From Leptolyngbya sp. DLM2.Bin27 (GTDB taxonomy: Bacteria; Cyanobacteriota; Cyanobacteriia; Phormidesmidales; Phormidesmidaceae), in the NCBI GenBank assembly GCA_007694115.1, contig RECJ01000198.1:1-50897 (forward strand): a stretch of 50,897 nucleotides of DNA, written 5' to 3'. Positions within the stretch are counted from its first letter, which is position 1; the number at the start of each line of letters is the position of its first letter. This document shows, in pieces, positions 25,347 through 33,698 of this stretch. The notes below the pieces were generated by a model. It was not told the DNA's origin, made no database searches, and saw only the letters and a program-made list of their open reading frames with translations. Made by a program: the position numbers and the translations under genes.

Positions 25347-25979
25347 ATGCCCGAACTTCACCTAATCGACCACCCTCTGATCCAGCACAAGCTCACCCTG
25401 ATGCGGCGGGCTGAGACCAGCACGGCCAAGTTTCGCACGCTGCTGCGGGAAATCAGTCTGCTGATGGCCTACGAGGTGACGCGCGATCTGCCCCTTAAGC
25501 TAGAGACTATTCAAACGCCGATGGCCACGATGGCTGCCCCGGTGCTGGCCCCAGAGAAAAAGCTGGTGGTGGTTTCGATCATGCGGGCCGGGCAGGGCAT
25601 TCTCGACGGCATTCTCGAACTGATGCCCTCGGCCCGGGTGGGGCACATTGGCCTCTACCGCGACCCCCAGACTCTGCGGGTGATCGAGTACTTTTTTAAG
25701 GTGCCGGAGGATCTCTCCGATAGGGATGTGCTGGTGGTAGACCCGATGATCGCCACGGGCAACACGGCGGTGGCGGCGCTGTATCCGCTCAAGCAGGCGC
25801 AGCCGCGATCGCTCCGTTTTCTCTGCCTGCTGGCCGCCCCCGAAGGCGTGGCCCACTTTCACCAAGAGCACCCCGACGTGCCCCTCTACGCCGCCGCAGT
25901 AGACGAAAAGCTAGACGAGCACGGCTATATTTTGCCGGGGCTGGGGGATGCGGGCGATCGTCTATTTGGTACCAAGTAG
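25347..25979 (+). CDS. upp: Uracil phosphoribosyltransferase (Upp/URC6)
   Basis: A 210-residue type I PRTase converting uracil and PRPP to UMP. The PRPP loop is [11 protein letters not shown] (130-140), with [30 protein letters not shown] earlier and [20 protein letters not shown] at the end, all diagnostic of Upp. The ATG at 25347 gives [17 protein letters not shown], the family start; the reading frame upstream is just repeat sequence. As URC6 in yeast this activity is part of uracil breakdown. Here it follows URC1 and URC4 on the same strand. Confidence 0.93.
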   Translation: MPELHLIDHPLIQHKLTLMRRAETSTAKFRTLLREISLLMAYEVTRDLPLKLETIQTPMATMAAPVLAPEKKLVVVSIMRAGQGILDGILELMPSARVGHIGLYRDPQTLRVIEYFFKVPEDLSDRDVLVVDPMIATGNTAVAALYPLKQAQPRSLRFLCLLAAPEGVAHFHQEHPDVPLYAAAVDEKLDEHGYILPGLGDAGDRLFGTK

Positions 25980-26063
25980 CCGCCAAGTAAACCATAAATC
26001 TAGGATCGAGCAGATCTAACTCGGGATCTGGATCTGGCTAAGGTTTAGCTAATCGGCAGGAAG

Positions 26064-26093
26064 CCCCGCGCTCTCCCGAAGGGGAGCGTCGGG
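26064..26093 (+). other. Bulged hairpin resembling an IS200/IS605-type right end
   Basis: CCCCGCGCTCTCCC-GAA-GGGGAGCGTCGGG forms a stem with two bulges, preceded by GGAAG. Cyanobacterial IS200/IS605 elements commonly end in GGAAGCCC plus such a hairpin. No tnpA or tnpB remnant is seen, so this is a tentative mark of an old insertion. It could also act as the upp terminator, though no T-run follows. Confidence 0.3.
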
Positions 26094-26180
26094 ATGAGAG
26101 CCATGGTGAGCACAAATCTATTCAAGATCTCAATCAATTGCTCTACTCTGATGCCGGTGAAATAACCGCCCACCCTGCCC

Positions 26181-26381
26181 CTACGGGGCACAGTTGATCG
26201 TCGCAGACCCTGAAGCAGTCCTCAGCTTAAAAAAATCAGTGATTGTAGCTATAATTACGCAACTTAAAATGTCAAGAAACCCTAAATCTTTAGTTATTTG
26301 AATATTTTCCTCGGGAATATTTTGAGCCCTGCTAATAGAGCTATATGACCCATAGATTTCTATAGATGATCGCTGAATCAA
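26181..26381 (-). pseudogene. AT-rich gene fragment, unrecognised
   Basis: A 66-codon open stretch with no ATG (a TTG directly after a stop codon) in sequence far richer in A and T than its surroundings. It reads with many Ile, Ser and Asn residues and ends inside a CCCCTACGGGGC palindrome. I recognise no family. It may be a gene remnant or a chance frame. Confidence 0.25.
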
Positions 26382-26404
26382 TTAGACTGTTTTAATCTAA
26401 AATT

Positions 26405-26656
26405 TCACTTATTCCAATAATTGGCTAAGATAGTCAAACCATGGTGGGCTACCGCTAAAGCGCTCCATTCGTCGTCTAACCAAGGTACGCCGCGACGTTC
26501 CACAACGTCGGTTCTAGTAATATTTAGAATTCTTAATATTACTTTTGTTTCACTCAAGACTCCCTCGGAGCTAGGCTTCCAGAGCTTTTGCGGCGAAAAG
26601 TATATGCCCTGATGCACTAGTTCACACAACTTAACGCTTCTAAATCATTTGCTCAT
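26405..26656 (-). pseudogene. Probable decayed small gene with a nonsense codon at position 4
   Basis: On the minus strand AAGGAG (26668-26663) lies 6 bases before an ATG at 26656. The frame reads Met-Ser-Lys-TGA, then stays open for 79 more codons, ending at TGA 26405. The open part reads FRSVKLCELVHQGIY... and ...VPWLDDEWSALAVAHHGLTILANYWNK, which looks protein-like. A single change of TGA to a sense codon would give an 83-residue protein. I do not recognise the family. The AT-rich codon use differs from all neighbours, suggesting transfer followed by decay. Confidence 0.4.
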
Positions 26657-27100
26657 AATATTCTCCTTAACATTGTTTTAAGGTTTTTGTAAATGCTTTG
26701 GTCGAAAGCATTTGAGGTTTTGTCTCCATTTTTTGTGGAGAGCTTTGGTACGGATTTAGGAATCTTCTGGGGGGCGCGATAGGACTTTTGCCTTCGTTTA
26801 GCATCCTGCTGTGTTAGCTAGGCAACAGAGTTTTATTCGCAGCCAGTTAAAATGTTTCAATCTCATCGGGAGCGCTAGGTCATCGTCTTGCATTAGCTTC
26901 GATGAGCAAACCAATCCAGGTTTGGGTTTGTTGGTTTCAGAGTCTTGAGCGGTCAAGACTGCGTTGCTAAAGTGAATGGTCTGAGTTTGCCCCTAGCCGG
27001 GCGCTACCCCCAGGGGTACTGAGATCATCACGGCACCTGCTTCAAGCCTATGGGCTGCCAGCGAATTCTTTTGTAATTCCTCACGTTATTTAAGGGTTAA
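26657..27100 (+). other. glgP upstream region with three hairpins
   Basis: This 440-base stretch leads to glgP. It has perfect stems AAATGCTTT/AAAGCATTT (26691-26713), TCTCCA/TGGAGA (26723-26741) and GTCTTGA/TCAAGAC (26943-26960), plus AAACCAA/TTGGTTT near 26920. A ribosome site AAGGG lies 4 bases before the glgP ATG. The hairpins could be a structured leader for glgP. No named element matches. Confidence 0.5.
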
Positions 27101-29638
27101 ATGGTTCCTATGGCTAAACAATCTATCCGTCTGCCTGAATCGAACGCAACGACAGCAGTGCCGCTGTCACTTGAGGTGACAGATGTGGCCCCCAGTGCTG
27201 AGGCGCAGGTGAAGCAAATTCAGCAGGCGCTGGTCAATAACCTGCGCTGGGTGCAGGGTAAAGACGAGCAATTTGCCACCGCCCACGACTACTACACAGC
27301 CCTGGCCCACAGTGTGCGTAACCAGCTGCTGCAAAAGCGCATCCGCACCGCCAAAACCTACTCCCAAGCCCAGGCCAAGGCAGTCTACTATATGTCGGCT
27401 GAGTTTCTGATGGGTCGTCAGCTCGGCAACGGCCTGATCAACCTAGGGCTTTATGACACCATGCGCCACGCCCTGGCCGACTGTGGGCTAGATTTGGACG
27501 AACTGCTGGAGCGTGAGGCCGAACCGGGCTTGGGCAACGGTGGTCTTGGCCGTCTAGCCGCCTGCTTTATGGACTCGCTCACCACCCTCAACTTGCCCGC
27601 GATCGGCTACGGCATTCGCTACGAGTTTGGTATTTTCACCCAGCTTATTCACCAGGGTCACCAGGTTGAGTCCCCCGACAAGTGGCTGATCTACGGCAAC
27701 CCCTGGGAAATTGCCCGCCCCGACTACCGAGTCGAGATCAAGTTTGGCGGCCACACCGAAGTCTACCAAGACAGCGACGACGACTACCAGGTGCGGTGGG
27801 TGCCCAGCCAAACCATCATTGGCATTCCCCACGATGTGCCGGTACCCGGCTATGGCACCGAGAATGTCAACCTGCTGCGCCTCTGGAAGGCCGAGGCTGG
27901 CGAAGCCTTTAACCTAGAGGCCTTTAACGCCGGTGACTATTTTGGGGCCGTGGCCAACAAAATGGTCTCCGAGAACATCACCAAAATTCTCTACCCCAAC
28001 GACGAAACTCGCCAGGGCAAAGAGCTGCGTCTTCAGCAGCAGTATTTCTTTGTGGCCTGCTCGCTGCAAGACATCATTCGCCTGCACCTGCGCGACCATG
28101 GCGACCTGACCACCCTGGCTGACTCGGCGGCGATTCAGCTCAACGACACCCACCCGGCCATTGGGGTAGCCGAGCTGATGCGCCTGCTGATCGACGAGCA
28201 CCACCTGGAGTGGGAGACCGCCTGGCAGATCACCCAGCGCACCTTTGGCTATACCAACCACACCCTCATGCCCGAGGCCCTAGAGCGCTGGTCGGTAGAC
28301 CTGTTTGGCCAACTGCTGCCCCGCCACCTAGAGCTGATCTACGAGATCAACCACCGCTTTCTCGACCAGGTGAAGCTGCGCTACCCCAACGACCCCGATC
28401 GCCTAGAGCGCCTGTCGCTGATCGAAGAAGGCGGTGAGCGCCGGGTGCGGATGGCCAACCTGGCCTGCGTCGGTAGCCACGCCATCAATGGCGTCGCCGC
28501 CCTGCACACCGAGCTGCTCAAGCAGGAGGTGCTGCAAGACTTCTACGCCCTGTGGCCCGATAAGTTCACCAACAAGACCAACGGCATTACCCCCCGTCGC
28601 TGGCTGTTGCAGTGCAACCCGCGCCTGGCCCAGCTGATCTCTGAGACCATCGGCGATCGCTGGATCACCGACCTCGATCGCCTCCGGGATCTAGAAGCCC
28701 ACATCGATAGCGAAGAATTTCGCGTCGCCTGGCAGGCCATCAAGCAGGAGAACAAGTGGGCCTTAGCCCGCTACATCCACGACACCGTGGGCATAGAGGT
28801 CAACCCCGACTCGATGTTTGACGTGCAGATCAAGCGCATCCACGAGTACAAGCGCCAGTTGATGAATGTGCTGCACGTGATCACCCTCTACAACCGCATG
28901 GTGCAAAACCCCGGCGATCACGTCGTGCCCCGCACGGTGATCTTTGGTGGCAAAGCGGCCCCCGGCTACGCCATGGCCAAGCTGGTGATCAAACTGATCA
29001 ACGCCGTGGCCGATGTGGTCAACAACGACCCGATTGTGGCCGGGCGGTTGAAGGTGGTGTTTTTGCCCAACTACAACGTCTCCCAGGCCCAGCGCCTGTT
29101 CCCTGCCTCTGACCTCTCAGAGCAGATCTCAACCGCTGGCATGGAGGCCTCAGGCACCGGCAACATGAAGTTTGCCCTCAACGGGGCACTCACCGTCGGC
29201 ACCCTCGACGGTGCCAACGTCGAGATCCGCGAAGAGGTCGGAGCCGACAACTTCTTCCTGTTTGGCCTCACCGCCGAACAGGTGACCGCCTGTAAGGCCG
29301 TGGGCCACAACCCCTGGTACTACTACGACACCAACCCCGAACTCAAGCGGGTGCTAGATGTGATCGCCTCAGGGCTGTTCTCCCCCGAGCACCCCGATAT
29401 GTTCCTGCCGATCCTCGACTCGCTGCTGGTGGATGACCCCTATATGGTGATGGCTGACTACGCCGCCTACGTGCAGTGCCAAGAGCATGTCAGCCGCACC
29501 TACGAAGACCGCGATCGCTGGGTACGGATGGCGATTCTCAATACCGCCCGAATCGGCAAGTTCTCTGCCGATCGCACCATCGCTGACTACGCCCGCGAGA
29601 TCTGGAAGGTGAAAGCGGTACCGGTCGCTGGGGAGTAA
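27101..29638 (+). CDS. glgP: Glycogen phosphorylase GlgP
   Basis: An 845-residue GT35 phosphorylase that releases glucose-1-phosphate from glycogen. The cofactor lysine is in EASGTGNMKFALNGALTVGTLDGANVEI (about residue 690). YYMSAEFLMGRQLGNGLINLG, EPGLGNGGLGRLAACFMDSL and QLNDTHPAIGVAELMR are all canonical. The length matches the family. The AAGGG ribosome site supports the first ATG over one three codons later. It sits downstream of the URC genes and the AT-rich scar; glgA is 4.7 kb upstream on the same strand. Confidence 0.94.
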   Translation: MVPMAKQSIRLPESNATTAVPLSLEVTDVAPSAEAQVKQIQQALVNNLRWVQGKDEQFATAHDYYTALAHSVRNQLLQKRIRTAKTYSQAQAKAVYYMSAEFLMGRQLGNGLINLGLYDTMRHALADCGLDLDELLEREAEPGLGNGGLGRLAACFMDSLTTLNLPAIGYGIRYEFGIFTQLIHQGHQVESPDKWLIYGNPWEIARPDYRVEIKFGGHTEVYQDSDDDYQVRWVPSQTIIGIPHDVPVPGYGTENVNLLRLWKAEAGEAFNLEAFNAGDYFGAVANKMVSENITKILYPNDETRQGKELRLQQQYFFVACSLQDIIRLHLRDHGDLTTLADSAAIQLNDTHPAIGVAELMRLLIDEHHLEWETAWQITQRTFGYTNHTLMPEALERWSVDLFGQLLPRHLELIYEINHRFLDQVKLRYPNDPDRLERLSLIEEGGERRVRMANLACVGSHAINGVAALHTELLKQEVLQDFYALWPDKFTNKTNGITPRRWLLQCNPRLAQLISETIGDRWITDLDRLRDLEAHIDSEEFRVAWQAIKQENKWALARYIHDTVGIEVNPDSMFDVQIKRIHEYKRQLMNVLHVITLYNRMVQNPGDHVVPRTVIFGGKAAPGYAMAKLVIKLINAVADVVNNDPIVAGRLKVVFLPNYNVSQAQRLFPASDLSEQISTAGMEASGTGNMKFALNGALTVGTLDGANVEIREEVGADNFFLFGLTAEQVTACKAVGHNPWYYYDTNPELKRVLDVIASGLFSPEHPDMFLPILDSLLVDDPYMVMADYAAYVQCQEHVSRTYEDRDRWVRMAILNTARIGKFSADRTIADYAREIWKVKAVPVAGE

Positions 29639-29749
29639 GCGGGTAGTGGGGTGAGGCGGGCAGGTCGAGTTGTCAGTTTTGAGTTTTAAGCTGTTGCCCC
29701 AGAGCTTTAACTCAAAACCCAACCTTCAAACCCCCTCGCCCCATCGGCT

Positions 29750-31366
29750 TCACTCTTCCTCTGCTGCACCGATCGCCATCATCGCTCGGTGCAAATGCTG
29801 GTGAATGCGGGCTAGGTGCTTGCTCACCCGTCGCAGCCAGCGGATAGCTCCCAGGCGGGCAGTGCCGGTGGCCACATCTAGGCTACCGGTAGCAACCTCG
29901 GCTAGGGTAGCTTCGCGGTAGGGGCGCACTTTTTTGTGAATCTGGCGCGCAGCCTGGCCGGTCTGATGAGCGGCTTTGTCCCAGCGGTTTAGCGGTAGGT
30001 TATGGATGGCCTCGACGATCGCCGACTGTACCCAGGCCCGTTCTTCTGCCAATTCGGCAGTGGCGTTGACCACGGTGGCCCGCTCGGCCTCTTCCTCGCA
30101 GCGTTCGAAGAGGCGCTGGAGGTGGTCGAGGCTGTGCACCAGGTTAATCAGGCGATTCCAGTTGGGGTCTTGGTCGGCGGTCAGGTGGATTTGATCGAGA
30201 TAGGCGGAGGTTTCTTCCATGGCGATTTCTAGCTCGTCTAGGTCGATGCGATGGCCCTCGGGGTCACCCAAAATCGCCCTCAGGTGCCACAGCAGGGCCA
30301 GCAGCTCTGACTGAATCGACCCCTGTACCGCGTTGAGTGCCAGGTCGGGCTGTTTGAGCAGCTCATCGCTCAGCCCGTTGGTGTAGGTTGCTCCCTGGCC
30401 CGGCAGCAGGCGCATGATCAGACGGGCAAACCTTTGGGTGACCGGCAAAATGGTCAGCACCCCCAATAGATTAGACGAGGTGTGAAACATCACCAGCGCC
30501 AGCTCAGCGTCTTCGCTCAGCCATGCTGGGGTCAGCCAATTCAACAGCCAGATATAGGTAGACAACAGACTGAGGGCCAGAGTCGCCGTCCAAACGTTGT
30601 AGAGAACGTGGGAGAGGGCCGTACGTTTGGCATTGATCGACCCGCTCAGACTGGCAACAACCGCTTTGACGGTGGTGCCCATGTCCATCCCAATCACCAG
30701 GGCCGCCGCCTGCTCAAAACTGATTGCCCCTGCATAGAGCGCCGTCAGTGCCGTAGCCACCCCAGCGCTTGACGACTGGGTGATGACCGTAAAGATTATC
30801 CCTAGCCCTACCAGCTGCAGTCGCCCTAAAACTGTATCGGCAGGCAAGCTCTCTGGGCTGATCAGCCCTGTTACCCCGGCCATGGCCGCTTGCAGAGTGG
30901 TGATGCCGACAAAAATCAGGCCAAACCCAGCCAGGGCATAGCCCGCGTGAGCCCATTTGCCCTTGGCAAACAGTTTCAAACTCGCCCCGATGAAAATGAA
31001 GGGCAAAATTGCTGTCCCCAGCTGAAGCCGAAACCCTAGCAGGGCCACCATCCAGCCGGTGACCGTGGTGCCCACATTGGCCCCAAAGATGATCCCCAGG
31101 GAGGCGGTGAAGGTGATCAGTCCGGCGCTGACAAAGCCAATGGTGGCCACAATGGTAGCGCTGGAGGATTGCAAAAAAGCCGTCGTCAGCGCCCCGGTAA
31201 TGGCCCCGGTCAGCAGCGTGCGGGTAAAGCGCATCAGAACGCTACGCATGGCGTTACCTGCCAGCGATCGCAGTCCTTCGGTCATGACGATCATGCCGAG
31301 CAAAAATAGACCCAGGCCACCCGATGCCCTAACCGCAGTTCCAACTATGTCGTCAATGGCCCTCAC
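29750..31366 (-). CDS. Na/Pi cotransporter family protein (NptA type) with PhoU-like C-terminus
   Basis: A 538-residue transporter with two repeated Na/Pi halves. Each half contains the QSSS motif: FLQSSSATIVATIGFVSAGLI (about 64-84) and TQSSSAGVATALTALYAG. About eight to nine membrane segments end near residue 310. The last 180 residues are helical and PhoU-like. The family imports or exports phosphate coupled to sodium. A GTG start at 31366 is used; the next in-frame ATG would cut into the first helix. It is monocistronic, convergent with glgP. Confidence 0.85.
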   Translation of the reverse strand: MRAIDDIVGTAVRASGGLGLFLLGMIVMTEGLRSLAGNAMRSVLMRFTRTLLTGAITGALTTAFLQSSSATIVATIGFVSAGLITFTASLGIIFGANVGTTVTGWMVALLGFRLQLGTAILPFIFIGASLKLFAKGKWAHAGYALAGFGLIFVGITTLQAAMAGVTGLISPESLPADTVLGRLQLVGLGIIFTVITQSSSAGVATALTALYAGAISFEQAAALVIGMDMGTTVKAVVASLSGSINAKRTALSHVLYNVWTATLALSLLSTYIWLLNWLTPAWLSEDAELALVMFHTSSNLLGVLTILPVTQRFARLIMRLLPGQGATYTNGLSDELLKQPDLALNAVQGSIQSELLALLWHLRAILGDPEGHRIDLDELEIAMEETSAYLDQIHLTADQDPNWNRLINLVHSLDHLQRLFERCEEEAERATVVNATAELAEERAWVQSAIVEAIHNLPLNRWDKAAHQTGQAARQIHKKVRPYREATLAEVATGSLDVATGTARLGAIRWLRRVSKHLARIHQHLHRAMMAIGAAEEE

Positions 31367-31462
31367 CTACTGAATTACCCCACGATCCAGTAGTAACAAG
31401 GTCTGGTACTTCCCAACGCCCATGATCAAAAAACCCTAGGTTTCTTAATAATGGGCGCTGCT

Positions 31463-31942
31463 TCACGCTTCTCCCCGCTTGGGCGGCTCCCGCAGCGCTG
31501 CCACCAGCAGGCAGATAATGCCGATGTTGATGCAGATATCGGCCACATTAAAAATCGGGAAGCGAATTAGGCGAAAGTCGAGAAAATCAATCACTTCGCC
31601 AAACAGCAGACGGTCGATGCCGTTGCCCAGCGCCCCACTGAGAATCAGCCCGTAGCCCACCTCTTCCCAGCGGTTGGGCAGGTGTGCTTTTAGACCCAGG
31701 GCAATCAGCCCCAGGCTCACGGCCAGCGACAGCCACCTGAGCCATTGGCCGTTGTTGCTGAATAGACTAAAGGCCGCGCCGCTGTTGGTCACATAGGTGA
31801 AGTAAAAGACCCCTGGCCACAGGGCCAGCGAGTCAGGCGGGCTCGTCAGCTCAAAGGTTTGGGCTACCCAAAATTTAGTTAGCTGGTCAAGTACCAGACC
31901 GACACTAGCAGCTATCCAAAACCAACGGTTGCGCAATCTCAT
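31463..31942 (-). CDS. lspA: Lipoprotein signal peptidase LspA
   Basis: A 159-residue signal peptidase II with four membrane helices. The two catalytic aspartates are Asp110 (GALGNGIDR) and Asp135 (FPIFNVADICINIG), and VTNSGAAFSLF (51-61) is the other conserved block. It cuts lipoprotein signal peptides, such as those of the SOD, ZnuA and others predicted here. The ATG at 31942 gives MRLRNRWFW; a longer upstream frame is Cys/Arg-rich shadow sequence. It follows bioY by 4 bases, so they form an operon. Confidence 0.93.
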   Translation of the reverse strand: MRLRNRWFWIAASVGLVLDQLTKFWVAQTFELTSPPDSLALWPGVFYFTYVTNSGAAFSLFSNNGQWLRWLSLAVSLGLIALGLKAHLPNRWEEVGYGLILSGALGNGIDRLLFGEVIDFLDFRLIRFPIFNVADICINIGIICLLVAALREPPKRGEA

Positions 31943-31946
31943 GGGC

Positions 31947-32561
31947 TTAGTAAAACAACAGCTGCCGCAGCACCAGCGACAGCACCGCCACCGCACAGAC
32001 TAACACCAGATGGCCCGGCAGCGGCAAAATCGAGTATCCCAGCAGCAGCTCCCAGTAGGAAGCTGACACGGTCTGTAACCAGCCTAGCAAAGAGGCCAAA
32101 GTCAGGTAAATAATGCCCAGCCCGTGGATGATGCCCAGCCCGCTGAGGCTGCTAAAAGCCAGCACTTCTAGCCTGGGCGGATGGCGAAAGGCCAGATAGC
32201 CACACACCCACCCGGCGGGCACAAAGCCAATTAAGTAGCCAAAGCCCGGTTCGCGCACGTAGCTCAGCCCGCCCCCCTGGGTGAAAACCGGCAGCTCAAA
32301 CACCTGAAACAGGGCCAGCCCCAGCACCAGGTAGGCAATTTGCGACAGCGCTGCGGCATTTTTGCCGCCCACGCAGCCAGTCAGCAGCACCGCCCCCACC
32401 TGAAAGCTCACCCCGAGGGAAAATATGGCCATGCCCGACTGCCCCCAGCTCCAGGGGGCGCTGAGGCTAAAGGCTTCCATCCAGGTGGCCACAATGGTGA
32501 GCACCAGCCCGATTAAGGCCCACAGTAGTTCAAATGGTGCTAGCACCGACGATGTCTTCAC
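31947..32561 (-). CDS. bioY: Biotin transporter BioY
   Basis: A 204-residue BioY protein with six membrane helices, the substrate-binding subunit of biotin ECF transport. FSLGVSFQVGAVLLTGCVGGKNAAALSQIAYLVLGLALFQVF and GGGLSYVREPGFGYLIGFVPAGWVCGYLAF are BioY hallmarks. The partner EcfT and EcfA are not in the window, as is usual for solitary cyanobacterial BioY. The start is a GTG at 32561. lspA starts 4 bases after its stop, an arrangement also known in other cyanobacteria. Confidence 0.92.
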   Translation of the reverse strand: MKTSSVLAPFELLWALIGLVLTIVATWMEAFSLSAPWSWGQSGMAIFSLGVSFQVGAVLLTGCVGGKNAAALSQIAYLVLGLALFQVFELPVFTQGGGLSYVREPGFGYLIGFVPAGWVCGYLAFRHPPRLEVLAFSSLSGLGIIHGLGIIYLTLASLLGWLQTVSASYWELLLGYSILPLPGHLVLVCAVAVLSLVLRQLLFY

Positions 32562-32753
32562 CCGTTGACGGCAGAGGAGAATTTAGACATTTAGAGTAGC
32601 AGGCTTTGCTAGCCTGGGCACGGGGTAGAAGACAGATCTTCCGGGTTGCCAGAGGGGCTGGAAGCGAGGGATCGGGTAACGCGCTGCACTGGCTGCCTTG
32701 AGGGATTTCAGCCCAATCAGGCGACAGCCTGAGTTAAACGGCGAGAGTGCAGC

Positions 32754-33167
32754 TCAATCTCGCACGTTGCCCCGCAGAGATTTGATCTGGCCCCGTTTAG
32801 TTTTGCTGTCAAGGCGTTTTTTCTGGGCGCTGTTTGAGGGTTTGGTGGGTTTGCGTTTTTTGGGGGTGATGGTGACGCTCTTGATCAGGGCTTTAAGGCG
32901 ATTGAGGGCGTCGATTTTGTTTTGCTCTTGGGTGCGGTGCTGCTGGGCTTTGATGATGACGATGCCCTCTTTGGTGATGCGGCTGTCGCCCAGGTTGAGC
33001 AACCGCTCTTTGTACAGGGGCGACAGGGAGGAGGCAGGGATATCAAAGCGCAGGTGAATGGCGGTGGCAACTTTGTTGACGTTTTGACCCCCCGCCCCCT
33101 GGGAGCGAACGGCGCTCAGCTCGATCTCGCTGAGGGGAATGGCGGTGCGTTTGGTAACTTGCAGCAT
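32754..33167 (-). CDS. arfB: Alternative ribosome-rescue factor ArfB (peptidyl-tRNA hydrolase, YaeJ)
   Basis: A 137-residue protein with the class I release-factor core. The catalytic GGQ is at residues 26-28 within VRSQGAGGQNVNKVATAIHLRFDI. The C-terminal tail is very basic (TPKKRKPTKPSNSAQKKRLDSKTKRGQIKS), which in ArfB enters the empty mRNA channel. It frees ribosomes stalled without a stop codon. The length fits ArfB and is too short for RF1 or RF2. It lies 190 bases upstream of bioY on the same strand. Confidence 0.9.
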   Translation of the reverse strand: MLQVTKRTAIPLSEIELSAVRSQGAGGQNVNKVATAIHLRFDIPASSLSPLYKERLLNLGDSRITKEGIVIIKAQQHRTQEQNKIDALNRLKALIKSVTITPKKRKPTKPSNSAQKKRLDSKTKRGQIKSLRGNVRD

Positions 33168-33313
33168 AGTCAGGGTGGACGTAACGGGCTTGGTGGTTTG
33201 CCTCTAGCGTCAGAGCACTCAAGGCTGCCAACGCGAGGGCGGGTACAGCCTTAAGGCCGGATTCCCATAGGTTTTAAGGAGAGCATCGGTACAGTGCTGC
33301 GCTAGTACTTCAA

Positions 33314-33341
33314 GGCAGAAGTAAGAAGGCAGAAGGCAGAA
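33314..33341. repeat. Heptamer tandem array (GGCAGAA)n, four units
   Basis: GGCAGAA, GTAAGAA, GGCAGAA, GGCAGAA: the reverse complement of the TTCTGCC arrays at both window ends. The variant GTAAGAA equals the TTCTTAC of the 63-104 array. Confidence 0.85.
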
Positions 33342-33553
33342 CGGGAAACTCGTGACGAGTAAAGGGTTTCGCCTATCCGAATCGGCGATTTATTTCCGCC
33401 TCAGGGCACTAGGTTGCACCCATGGCCAGGGCTTGGGCTGCTTTCCCATCACTATAGCGATTTAGGCTCTGAGAAGCCGATTGTTTTGAGTCACGGGGTG
33501 GTGGTGGTGGGCGTCAAAAAGCCAGGTTTTTGGTGTTGTGGCTTGATCGCTTG

Positions 33554-33590
33554 CTGCCTGGCGTAGAAATCTGGTTTCTACGCCAGGCAG
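33554..33590. repeat. Perfect 16-bp inverted repeat
   Basis: CTGCCTGGCGTAGAAA (33554-33569) and TTTCTACGCCAGGCAG (33575-33590) enclose a 5-base loop. There is no T-run after it, so it is not an ordinary terminator. It lies about 110 bases upstream of the collagen-like gene and could be a leader hairpin, an operator or a mobile-element end. Confidence 0.9.
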
Positions 33591-33698
33591 TCTGCTGGTA
33601 GGTAGTGAAGAGTGGCACAAGGACTGTCGGCATGGCGGTAGCTTTGGCTACGCTGGGATTAGCTTTGCCCACCGAGGAAATCCCCCGAGGAAACCACT

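Larger units (their letters stand above)
33168..33698. other. 530-base intergenic region with heptamer array and large hairpin
   Basis: Divergent upstream region of arfB (minus) and the collagen-like gene (plus). It holds a heptamer array (33314-33341) and the perfect 16-bp inverted repeat (33554-33590). Nothing gene-like is supported. Confidence 0.5.

Noticed and set aside
31430..31462. Short AAACC/GGTTT hairpin after lspA as a terminator
   Set aside because: The stem is only 5 bp, so it is too weak to list, although T residues follow on the minus strand.
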